A stretch of DNA of 44,227 nucleotides from positions 1 to 44,227 of the forward strand of contig JAISBV010000099.1 of assembly GCA_031266025.1 (NCBI GenBank), written 5' to 3'. Made by a program: the position numbers and the translations under genes. Source of the stretch: Eubacteriales Family XIII. Incertae Sedis bacterium. Its GTDB lineage: Bacteria; Bacillota; Clostridia; Peptostreptococcales; Anaerovoracaceae. Shown piece after piece: positions 16,708-24,500 of this stretch. Below the pieces are notes generated by a model. It saw nothing but the letters and a program-made list of their open reading frames with translations. It made no database searches and had not been told where the DNA came from. Positions within the stretch are counted from its first letter, which is position 1. The number at the start of each line of letters is the position of its first letter.

Positions 16708-16941
16708 ATGACGTTCGAAAAGATAAAAGAAATCATTATAGAGCAGTTACAGGCTGACGGGGCGGTCATTACAATGGACACGCACCTAATGAAAGACTTG
16801 GAAGCCGACTCGCTCGACGCGGTGGAGATAATCATGGCGATCGAGGATGAGTTCGATATAGAGGTTCCCGATGAAGACGCTGAGAATTTCCAAAGCGTCG
16901 GGGACATCGTCCGATATGTGGATGAGCAAATTCGCAAATAA
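16708..16941 (+). CDS. acpP: Acyl carrier protein
   Basis: This is a 77-residue acidic four-helix carrier protein. The phosphopantetheine attachment motif is EADSLDAVE with Ser35, and the EFDIEVPDEDAE stretch marks helix III. GGAGG at 16695-16699 sits 8 bp before ATG 16708, which fixes the start; the earlier in-frame TTG at 16681 precedes the Shine-Dalgarno. It is a stand-alone gene with its own promoter and a terminator at 17125-17148. It could serve fatty acid synthesis or a dedicated acyl pathway. No fab genes are next to it. Its position after the pantothenate operon fits cofactor supply, because pantothenate becomes the 4'-phosphopantetheine arm. Confidence 0.93.
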   Translation: MTFEKIKEIIIEQLQADGAVITMDTHLMKDLEADSLDAVEIIMAIEDEFDIEVPDEDAENFQSVGDIVRYVDEQIRK

Positions 16942-17124
16942 ACTGCTCCGCAGCAGGACTACGGGGTACGCATGCCCGGAGCTTGCGAACGTGTATTGAA
17001 CCCGTTTGCGCAATAAGTTTGCCGTCACATTATACAGCGTCAATTCGCGTACAGCGTACGAGCGTGTTCTTACATACAATACATACGATACGACAATAAT
17101 ATTAATATACATGCCCGACACGCC

Positions 17125-17148
17125 GCCCGGTTTTCCGCCGGGCTTTTT
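17125..17148 (+). terminator. Terminator after the acyl carrier protein gene
   Basis: GCCCGG (17125-17130) pairs with CCGGGC (17138-17143), followed by five T. Between the ACP stop at 16941 and this hairpin I see only weak small palindromes and no ORF. Confidence 0.75.
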
Positions 17149-17201
17149 GCACGAGTGTCGCCGGCGCGAATACCCGGCGTACGCTTTGCCGAATTTTTCG
17201 C

Positions 17202-17230
17202 TTGTGCGCGCGCGGAGCAGGTGCTATACT
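17202..17230 (+). promoter_or_regulatory. Promoter of rex
   Basis: TTGTGC (17202-17207), a 17-bp spacer and TATACT (17225-17230) with an extended TGC just upstream. No clear Rex operator (TTGTGAA-N4-TTCACAA type) was seen at this promoter. Confidence 0.65.
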
Positions 17231-17274
17231 TTTGATGTAGGCAGCCACAATACCCATAGTTGCGGGAGCTCAAT

Positions 17275-17907
17275 ATGAAAGATCATATCAAGGTTTCTAA
17301 AGCCGTGATAAAACGTCTGCCCAAATACAGGCGATACCTCGAAGAATTGAAAGGGCAGGGCGCAGATAGGATATCATCCGGTGAATTCAGCAAACTGATC
17401 GGTTACACGGCATCGCAGATACGGCAGGATTTGAATAATTTCGGCGGTTTCGGACAACAGGGCTACGGCTATAACGTCGAGAGTTTGCACAGGCAAATAG
17501 GGATTATCCTCGGCATAGACAGGGCTTACAGCATCGTCATCGTCGGTTCGGGCAATTTGGGACAGGCTATCGCAAATTATATACACAATTATGAAACGGG
17601 CTTTTCGATACTGGCCATGTTCGATGTGAAGCCTGAGATCATCGGCCGGCGCGTCAACAATGTCGAGATATTGAATTTCGACGCGCTCGACGCGTATTTG
17701 AAAGCACAGCTTCCGGACATAGGCGTGATTACGACGGGCGCGACAAGCGCGCAGAGCGCGGCGAACAAGTTGACGGCGGGCGGGGTGAAGGGCATTTGGA
17801 ATTTCGCGCCCGTCGACTTGAATGTTCCGGACAGCGTAGCTCTCGAAAACGTACATTTGAGCGACAGCTTGCATGCGTTGACATATTATCTCAACTCATT
17901 GCAATGA
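17275..17907 (+). CDS. rex: Redox-sensing transcriptional repressor Rex
   Basis: Rex senses the NADH/NAD+ ratio: NADH binding releases it from operators controlling fermentation and electron-transfer genes. This 210-residue protein has an N-terminal winged helix (SKAVIKRLPKYRRYLEEL, then SSGEFSKLIGYTASQIRQDL, about residues 6-55). A Rossmann domain follows with IVGSGNLGQAIANY, the FDVKPEIIGR beta-alpha unit, and the domain-swap C-terminal helix ending HALTYYLNSLQ. The start is ATG 17275, preceded by GGGAG at 6 bp. An upstream in-frame TTG at 17260 overlaps that Shine-Dalgarno and is rejected. It is probably monocistronic and convergent with the ferredoxin gene. Confidence 0.95.
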   Translation: MKDHIKVSKAVIKRLPKYRRYLEELKGQGADRISSGEFSKLIGYTASQIRQDLNNFGGFGQQGYGYNVESLHRQIGIILGIDRAYSIVIVGSGNLGQAIANYIHNYETGFSILAMFDVKPEIIGRRVNNVEILNFDALDAYLKAQLPDIGVITTGATSAQSAANKLTAGGVKGIWNFAPVDLNVPDSVALENVHLSDSLHALTYYLNSLQ

Positions 17908-17916
17908 TCGTTCAGG

Positions 17917-17930
17917 GTTTGAGCAGTTAC
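17917..17930 (+). repeat. Solo end of repeat family 2
   Basis: GTTTGAGCAGTTAC begins 10 bp after the rex stop and is identical to the solo copy at 13716-13729. It abuts the ferredoxin terminator. Confidence 0.55.
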
Positions 17931-17966
17931 AAAAGCGACCGCTTCGCTTATGTGAAACGGCCGCTT
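17929..17966 (-). terminator. Terminator of the ferredoxin gene
   Basis: On the minus strand AAGCGGCCG (17966-17958) pairs with CGGTCGCTT (17941-17933), with one G-U pair, followed by TTGTAAC after the last TT of the stem. Confidence 0.6.
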
Positions 17967-17990
17967 ACATGTTCTCTTGATTCCGCACAA

Positions 17991-18158
17991 TCAACCTTCG
18001 GTCGGAGCGTCTACAGGGCAAGCGCTCGCACAAGCTCCGCAGTCAATGCACTTATCGGCGTCGATAGAATAGGTATCGCCCTCGGAAATCGCGTCAACGG
18101 GACATTCCGACGTGCAAGCTCCGCACGCGATACATGCGTCACTGATTGTATAAGCCAT
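17991..18158 (-). CDS. 2[4Fe-4S] ferredoxin
   Basis: This small gene encodes a 55-residue low-potential electron carrier. Translation gives MAYTISDACIACGACTSECP, then a linker, then DKCIDCGACASACPVDAPTEG. It carries two CxxCxxCxxxCP clusters, the clostridial ferredoxin pattern. AAGGAGG lies 8-9 bp before the ATG. It is monocistronic, with its own terminator, and is divergent from the P-loop/Asp23 gene. It would transfer electrons for enzymes such as pyruvate:ferredoxin oxidoreductase or hydrogenase in an anaerobe. Proximity to rex fits redox metabolism, but co-regulation is not shown. Confidence 0.95.
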   Translation of the reverse strand: MAYTISDACIACGACTSECPVDAISEGDTYSIDADKCIDCGACASACPVDAPTEG

Positions 18159-18276
18159 GCGTAAATTCCTCCTTCAACAAATTACGGCGCACCGGCAAGC
18201 CGCGCGCCAAGTCTCAAAGCATCTCTGCACCACAAACAACATGTACAGTATACCGGATTGTTATTGGTAAGTAAAT

Positions 18277-19083
18277 ATGAAAATTTATGCACTTGTCGGT
18301 AAAAGCGGCAGCGGAAAAAGCTATCAGGCCACGGGTCTTTGCAGACGTTTGAATATAGAAGGAATATTGGACGACGGGTTGTTCATACTCGGCAACCGCG
18401 TATTGGCCGGCATATCCGCGAAGCGTCAGGCGACAAAGGTCAAGGCCATCAAAACGGCCCTGTTCACGGAAGAGTTTCACCGCGACGCGGTGCGACAAAC
18501 GATACAGTCGGCCGATCCCGCATCGCTGCTCGTGGTAGGCACGTCGGACAAGATGATCGAAAAGATCACGGACAGGCTAAGGCTCCCGCACCCGGCGGAA
18601 ACTATTTATATAGAAGAGATCACGACAGAGGATGAACGCAAGACGGCGAATGTGGAGAGGAACGAGCTCGGCAAGCACATCATACCGGCGCCCTCTATTC
18701 AGCTCAAAAAGGAATTCTCGGGATATTTCATGCATCCGCTCAGGATGATGCGCGAAAAACGCGGCGGCAGAACTCATATTTCAAACAGATCTGTTGTGCG
18801 TCCGTCATTCAGCTATCCGGGCAAATATACGGTATCCGCGCGCGCGCTGCAAGACATTGTGATGATCGTATGCAACGACGCGCCGCGGGTTGACGCCGTG
18901 CTCAAGGCGTCTGCTGACAGCGATGATTCCGGAGCGGTGTTCAATATCTCTTTGGTCATGAGCTACGGGGCGAACATCATCGACGCGGCCGAAGAATTGC
19001 AGCAAAGGATCGCTGAGCAGGCGGAACTTATGACGGCATTTAATATACGGGCCGTAAACATAGAAATCCGCAGCCTGAAATAA
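18277..19083 (+). CDS. P-loop NTPase fused to a C-terminal Asp23/Gls24-like domain
   Basis: This is a 268-residue protein of two parts. The N-terminal part is a P-loop NTPase with Walker A GKSGSGKS (residues 8-15), a probable second acidic strand (SLLVVGTSDKM), and a basic region ending near residue 170 (MREKRGGRTHIS). The C-terminal 80-90 residues (YTVSARALQDIVMIVCNDAP...ISLVMSYGANIIDAAEELQQRIAEQ...RAVNIEIRSL) match the Asp23/Gls24 alkaline-shock/envelope-stress fold. The function is unknown; the domain pairing suggests an ATP- or GTP-driven role in envelope-stress physiology. The Shine-Dalgarno is weak (GGTAAG). A possible promoter lies at about 18227-18255 (TGCACC, 17 bp, TATACC). Miniature element B begins directly after the stop. 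Confidence 0.8.
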   Translation: MKIYALVGKSGSGKSYQATGLCRRLNIEGILDDGLFILGNRVLAGISAKRQATKVKAIKTALFTEEFHRDAVRQTIQSADPASLLVVGTSDKMIEKITDRLRLPHPAETIYIEEITTEDERKTANVERNELGKHIIPAPSIQLKKEFSGYFMHPLRMMREKRGGRTHISNRSVVRPSFSYPGKYTVSARALQDIVMIVCNDAPRVDAVLKASADSDDSGAVFNISLVMSYGANIIDAAEELQQRIAEQAELMTAFNIRAVNIEIRSLK

Positions 19084-19084
19084 T

Positions 19085-19256
19085 GTAACTACTCAAACCC
19101 CACGCCATTTCCGCCCATCTCGGAACCTGCCGTCGGTTATTGTCCTCCTCACGTAGCTTCGAGTACGTTCCGGGGGCCAAAACCGTCGGCAGAACCCGAT
19201 CTGAACGAAACTGACGCGACGTTTGAGTAGTCTTGATTTGACTCTTAAGTAATTAC
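19085..19256. mobile_element. Palindromic miniature element, family 2 copy B (inverted relative to A)
   Basis: The 172-bp element begins GTAACTACTCAAAC 1 bp after the preceding stop codon and ends in GTTTGAGTAGTCTTGATTTG-ACTCTTAAGTAATTAC. Its reverse complement matches copy A at both ends and across the conserved core. The main internal stem (CTGCCGTCGGTT with AACCGTCGGCAG, one mismatch) differs in sequence from the equivalent stem in A yet is still paired. Copy B lacks the two extra hairpins of A. No clear target duplication is seen. Confidence 0.8.
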
Positions 19257-19262
19257 GTTTGA

Positions 19263-19290
19263 TTGAAAGTAACTATTTTTCCTGTAATAA
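19263..19290 (+). promoter_or_regulatory. Weak promoter candidate for the glycosylase gene
   Basis: TTGAAA (19263-19268), a 16-bp spacer and TAATAA (19285-19290), immediately beyond the end of miniature element B. Confidence 0.3.
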
Positions 19291-19337
19291 ATTGGGTTGA
19301 CCGGGGGTTCGGAACCATACAGAGATTCGATAACAAA

Positions 19338-20249
19338 ATGAGCGGGAATACTGAAATTATATTTAAAAACGTTCGTGATTTCAGCCTTGAGCGGATATTT
19401 GAGTGCGGGCAAGCTTTTAGATGGAAGCGTGAAGACGGCGGCGGGTATAAGGGCGTCGCCGGAGGCCGCGCCGCAAGCGTGACGTTTGCGCCTTCGCTTC
19501 GCGACCCTTACGCGGGGGAACTCACGGTTACAGAGCGCGGCCGCGCGCTTCGCGCGCACTCCGGAACGGAGACCGGCGACCGCGCGTTCTGGGAAAACTA
19601 CTTCGATCTCAAACGTGACTACGGCGAGATCAACCGCGCACTGTCCGCGAACGACGAAACGATGGCGCGCGCCATAGCTTGCGGAGAAGGTATACGCATA
19701 CTCAATCAGGACGCGTGGGAAACGCTTATTTCATTTATAATATCGCAAAACAACAATATACCGAGGATCAAAGGCTGCATAGAGCGCTTGTGCAAAGGCT
19801 TCGGAGAGCGTATTGAGTGCGCGGAAGGAGAGCTTTTCTTCGATTTTCCGAACGCTCGGACATTGGCGTCGCTTAGCGAAGAAGATTTGGCGCCCTGCGG
19901 GCTCGGCTATCGCGCCAAATACCTGTGCGTGACAGCGCGGCAAGTCGCAAAAGAAGGCGGAACGGCTTGGCTTGACGGACTTCGCGGCGCGGCGTTTTCG
20001 AAAGCGAAGACGTCGCTCTTATCCCTTTGCGGCGTCGGCGAAAAGGTGGCCTCCTGCATTTTGCTTTTCGGTCTCGGACAAACGGAAAGCTTCCCCTTAG
20101 ACGTATGGATGAACCGCGCCTTGAGCGAACTCTACGGCATAGACACAAAGAACGCCGTGAATCGGGCCGCCGCGCGCTTTGGCCCCTACGCGGGTATCGC
20201 CCAGCAATACATCTTCTACTATATGAGAAAGTTAGCGGGCATAAGCTGA
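19338..20249 (+). CDS. OGG1-like HhH-GPD DNA glycosylase
   Basis: This is a base-excision repair enzyme, probably 8-oxoguanine DNA glycosylase/AP-lyase. The N-terminal OGG-type domain (FSLERIFECGQAFRWKRE) recognises the lesion. The HhH-GPD core includes ETLISFIISQNNNIPRIKGCIERLC, then the helix-hairpin-helix SLCGVGEKVASCILLFGLG with the catalytic Lys, and the essential Asp in SFPLDVWMNRAL. From ATG 19338 (MSGNTEIIF) the protein is 303 residues, usual for the family. An upstream in-frame TTG at 19263 would add 25 residues that match nothing in the family, so I reject it. The Shine-Dalgarno is weak. The gene is convergent with galE. Confidence 0.9.
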   Translation: MSGNTEIIFKNVRDFSLERIFECGQAFRWKREDGGGYKGVAGGRAASVTFAPSLRDPYAGELTVTERGRALRAHSGTETGDRAFWENYFDLKRDYGEINRALSANDETMARAIACGEGIRILNQDAWETLISFIISQNNNIPRIKGCIERLCKGFGERIECAEGELFFDFPNARTLASLSEEDLAPCGLGYRAKYLCVTARQVAKEGGTAWLDGLRGAAFSKAKTSLLSLCGVGEKVASCILLFGLGQTESFPLDVWMNRALSELYGIDTKNAVNRAAARFGPYAGIAQQYIFYYMRKLAGIS

Positions 20250-20290
20250 CAAAAACACGGCGTATAAAACGACCCGCCGAATTTCTGCGG

Positions 20291-21337
20291 TTATATTGCC
20301 GGCATTGGGCCGGCGCCGGGACAGTTGTTATACCCGTTCGGGTTATTCTTTTGCCACCGCCACGCGTCCGCGCACATGCGGTCAAGACCGTACTCGGCGC
20401 GCCAGCCGATTTCTGTCTCGGCCTTGCTCGGATCGGCGTATATCTCCGCAACGTCGCCGGCTCTTCGGCCCGCGATCCTGTACGCGATAGGTTTGCCGCA
20501 CGCTTCGGAGAAGGCCGCTATCACCTCAAGCACGCTGTATCCCCTACCCGTTCCCAGATTGCAAAGAAACAGTCCTTTCGATTTTTCTACCCGCTCAAGG
20601 GCGCGAATATGCCCGCGCGCCAAATCCATCACATGGATGTAATCGCGCACGCCCGTGCCGTCAGGCGTGGGATAGTCGTTCCCAAACACGCGAACCTCTT
20701 CAAGCTTGCCCACAGCCACCTGCGCGACATAAGGCAGAAGATTGTTCGGAACGCCGTCCGGATCCTCGCCTATCATTCCTGACCCGTGCGCGCCGATAGG
20801 ATTGAAATAGCGCAGGTTTGCGGCGCTGAAATCCCCGTCCGCCGCGCATATGTCCTCAAGCATCCGCTCTATGAACAGCTTGCTTCGCCCGTACGGATTC
20901 GTGGCCGACACAGGAAAATCCTCCCGTACCGGCACGCTGCCGGGATCCCCGTATACGGTGGCCGACGACGAAAAAATGAAGTTCTTAATATTGCGCTTCT
21001 TCATCTCGCGCAGGAGACTTAGCGTGCAGATCAGGTTGTTCGAATAGTATTCAAGCGGCTTTTCCACGCTCTCGCCCACCGCCTTGAGCGCCGCGAAATG
21101 TATGACGGCGTTAATGTCGGGATTATCGCAAAACAGACGCTCGCACATATTCGCGCCGCAGAGGTCGCCCTTAACAAAACGCATCTTCCTGCCCGCGATA
21201 CGCTCTACCCTGCGCAGCGCTTCTTCGCTCGCGTTGATCAAACTGTCCGCCGCCACAACCTCATATCCCGCCTCAAGAAGCAGAAGGCAGGTGTGACTCC
21301 CTATATAGCCCGCTCCTCCTGTTACCAATACAGCCAT
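20291..21337 (-). CDS. galE: UDP-glucose 4-epimerase
   Basis: GalE interconverts UDP-glucose and UDP-galactose (Leloir pathway, and precursor supply for cell-surface polysaccharides). The 348-residue short-chain dehydrogenase-type protein shows the NAD-binding VTGGAGYIGSHT at the N-terminus, VIHFAALKAVGES, the catalytic SSSATVYG serine region and the YxxxK motif in NPYGRSK, followed by LRYFNPIGAHGSG and VRDYIHVMDLARGH. Length is normal. The Shine-Dalgarno GGAGGGAG is well placed. No other gal genes are adjacent. A fragment of repeat family 2 lies at 21360-21395 in its upstream region, and a -10-like TATAAT (minus strand, 21412-21407) lies beyond it. Confidence 0.97.
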   Translation of the reverse strand: MAVLVTGGAGYIGSHTCLLLLEAGYEVVAADSLINASEEALRRVERIAGRKMRFVKGDLCGANMCERLFCDNPDINAVIHFAALKAVGESVEKPLEYYSNNLICTLSLLREMKKRNIKNFIFSSSATVYGDPGSVPVREDFPVSATNPYGRSKLFIERMLEDICAADGDFSAANLRYFNPIGAHGSGMIGEDPDGVPNNLLPYVAQVAVGKLEEVRVFGNDYPTPDGTGVRDYIHVMDLARGHIRALERVEKSKGLFLCNLGTGRGYSVLEVIAAFSEACGKPIAYRIAGRRAGDVAEIYADPSKAETEIGWRAEYGLDRMCADAWRWQKNNPNGYNNCPGAGPMPAI

Positions 21338-21359
21338 ATTTATTACACTCCCTCCGGCA

Positions 21360-21395
21360 TCTGAGCAGTCTTGATTTGACCTTTGAGTAGTAACG
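21360..21395. repeat. Fragment of repeat family 2
   Basis: The stretch TGAGCAGTCTTGATTTGAC followed by CTTTGAGTAGTAAC matches the right end of element B (GTTTGAGTAGTCTTGATTTG...). It appears to be one end left from a deleted or solo copy, lying between galE and the sensor kinase. Confidence 0.65.
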
Positions 21396-21434
21396 ACCTT
21401 TATATCATTATACCATCGCGCCGCAAAATTCGCA

Positions 21435-21463
21435 TTGCCTTTTTTACTCTGTTATGATAAACT
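21435..21463 (+). promoter_or_regulatory. Promoter candidate for the hybrid kinase
   Basis: TTGCCT (21435-21440), a 17-bp spacer and TAAACT (21458-21463), upstream of a TAGGAG Shine-Dalgarno. Confidence 0.45.
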
Positions 21464-21512
21464 GATCTATCATTCGAATTTCACACAATTGCAATGGGGT
21501 AGGAGATATACT

Positions 21513-24500
21513 GTGTTTAAGAATTTGAGTCTTCAAATCAAGATATTCTTTTTGGTTTCGAGCGTTGTAATAGTATCGTTTGTTGTGCTGACGATGATCG
21601 TCTCCGGCAAATCTTATGAAATGGCAAAAAGGGACGCCTTCAACCTGGCTCGGGAAACTGCGGACAAATACAAAAACGAGATTATAGCCGAACTGCAGGG
21701 AGCGCGCATCACGGCTGAAACGCTCTCGACGGTGTTTGAAACGCTGAAAGACAGCGGTCTCACCGACAGGGATATGATGAACGACATACTGCGCAACACG
21801 CTTGAAAAAAAAGAATACATCACCGCTTTTTGCATAGCCTACGACCCGAACGCACTGGACGGAAAGGACGATATGTACGCCGGCGCAGAGCCCGCCTATG
21901 ACGACACCGGGCGTTACGCGCCGTACTGGAACAAGCTTGGAGACTCCATCGCCGTCGAACCTCTGAACGCCATCGACAGCGAGGACTGGTACATTGTTCC
22001 AAAAACGGAGCGGCATGAGTTCATAACCGATCCTTATCCGTATCAGGTGCAGGGGCATCCCGTGATGTTGGCCAGTCTCGTCTTTCCCATCATTCACGAC
22101 GATCAATTCATAGGCATTATATCCTCCGATATAGTCTTGGATACGCTGCAGGAAATGGTTTCCAAAGTCAACCCTCATGATCAGGGCGGTTATACGGAGA
22201 TATTTTCGAACGCGGGCGCTATCGTGGCGCATCCCGACGGCCCGCACCTCGGCAAGGATTTGGCGGAAGCTCTCGCCTATGAAATGCTGACGTCCGACAT
22301 TGACAAGGCTGCGGCGGCGCTCGGATACGCGAACGCGTACATAGAAACGCTGCCTGTTCCCGACGCTTCCGACGAAGACGCGCTCGCGGTATACGACGGC
22401 GTCATACAATTTCGCGATGAACTGTCAGCGTTCACGGAAGCGAGTCGCGCAAGCCGCAACAGCGAAATAGGCTTGAACCTCGCGCTCATGACCCCCGATC
22501 TGGCCCTCGCCATGCTTGAGGCGGACACGGAAAGGCTGAGGCAGGCCGAGGAGCTGCGAAGCGCCGTAGCGAACGGCGAAACATATATCGCGAGCGACGA
22601 CAACTTCTACACCGTGTATACGCCGATTGAGTTCAGCGACGTCACGAATCCGTGGTCGGTCGCGGTGAGCATACCCATGACAAAGATATTGGATAACGCC
22701 AACGATATCAGAAATTACGTAATACTGGCGTCCGTCATAGCCGTACTTCTCATAGCGCTCCTGCTATACATTATAGCAAGGAATATCACAAAGCCTATAC
22801 TCCTGCTTTCGAATACCGCAAAGGTTCTCGGCGAAGGGCATTTCGACGCGGATGTGCCGCTTATAGACAGCAACGACGAGATCGGCGCCCTGTCGAGAGC
22901 CTTCAAATTCATGGCGGAAGAGATCAACAAGCTTATCATGGAAATGCAGAATTACGCCAAAACGCTCGAGGAAAAAAATCAGTATCTGAACAGGCTGAAC
23001 GAGCTCAAGGACGAATTTCTGGCAAACACGTCGCACGAGCTCAGAACGCCCATCAACGGCATTATAGGCATAGTCGAATCCATGATAGACGGCGCGACCG
23101 GCGCGCTTTCCGGCGAACAGAAATACAACCTCGCAATAGTGTCAAACAGCGGCAAAAGACTCTCCAATATGATCAACGACATACTGGATTTCACGAAGCT
23201 GAAGAACAAGGAGATCGTGCTGCAGATCAAACCCATAGACTTGAAAATGATCGTCGATACAGTCATTGTCCTCTCAAAGCCCATGATCAAAGGCAAGGAT
23301 TTGGCGGTAGTAAACAAGATCGGCGACTCCCTGCCGGCCATAAACGCGGATGAAAACAGGATACAGCAGATATTGTACAATCTGCTCGGCAACGCGATCA
23401 AATTCACCGAAAAAGGACATGTCAGCGTCTCCGCCGAGATACTGCAGGGCGAGGATATGATCGCCGTCTCTGTGGAGGATACGGGCATCGGCATTTCGGA
23501 GGACAAATTCGACAGAATATTCGAGTCATTCGAACAGGCCGACGGCGGGGTGGCGCGCGAATACGGCGGAACGGGTCTCGGACTTTCGATAACAAAAAAA
23601 ATCGTCGAACTGCACGGAGGAACGGTCAGCGTCGTCTCGGAGCCGGGCAGGGGTTCGACGTTCACGTTCACAATGCCTCTGTCCGACGCGAAGCGGGAAG
23701 AGATCGCGCTGAGCGAGGGCCCGACGGTGATAGACATAGAGGAATTCGCCGCCGAGATAGCGGCGAAGAGACCCGGCGCCGAGACGCGCGCCGCAGAAGG
23801 CGGCTACAGGATACTTGTCGTTGACGACGAACCCGTCAACATCCAGGTGCTGAACAATCTCCTTACAATGCGCGACTATTCCGTAACCGCAGCCTACAAC
23901 GGCATTGAGGCCCTTGACCTGTTCGATCGCGGCGAGGAATTCGACCTCGTCCTCCTCGACGTCATGATGCCCAAGATGTCCGGATACGAGGTTTGCCGAC
24001 ATTTGCGTGAACGCTATTCTCTGTTCGATCTGCCTATAGTCATGCTGACCGCGAAAAACCGGGTGCAGGATATCGTCTTGGGATTCCAATCCGGCGCGAA
24101 CGATTACATACAGAAGCCTTTCGACAAAGACGAGCTTCTGGCGCGCGCGCGGACGCTTCTTGAGCTGAAAGGAGCGATGTCGGCGGCTATGGCGGCAAAC
24201 AGGGCGAAGAGCCTGTTCCTCGCCAATATGAGCCATGAAATACGTACGCCGCTGAGCGCCGTTATCGGTCTCGCCGATCTGCTGCTCAAGACGCCCATGG
24301 ACGACAGACAGAAGGAATACACGGAGAGAATGCGCAGAGCGTCCTCGACGCTGCTCGGCATTATAAACGATATACTTGACTTTTCCGAGGTCGACGCCGG
24401 CAATATAACGTTAAAATACATATCTTTCAATATAAAGAACCTATTTGACGATATTGCCGCGTTCTTCCGCGAACGAAATATCGCTTCGAATATTGAACTT

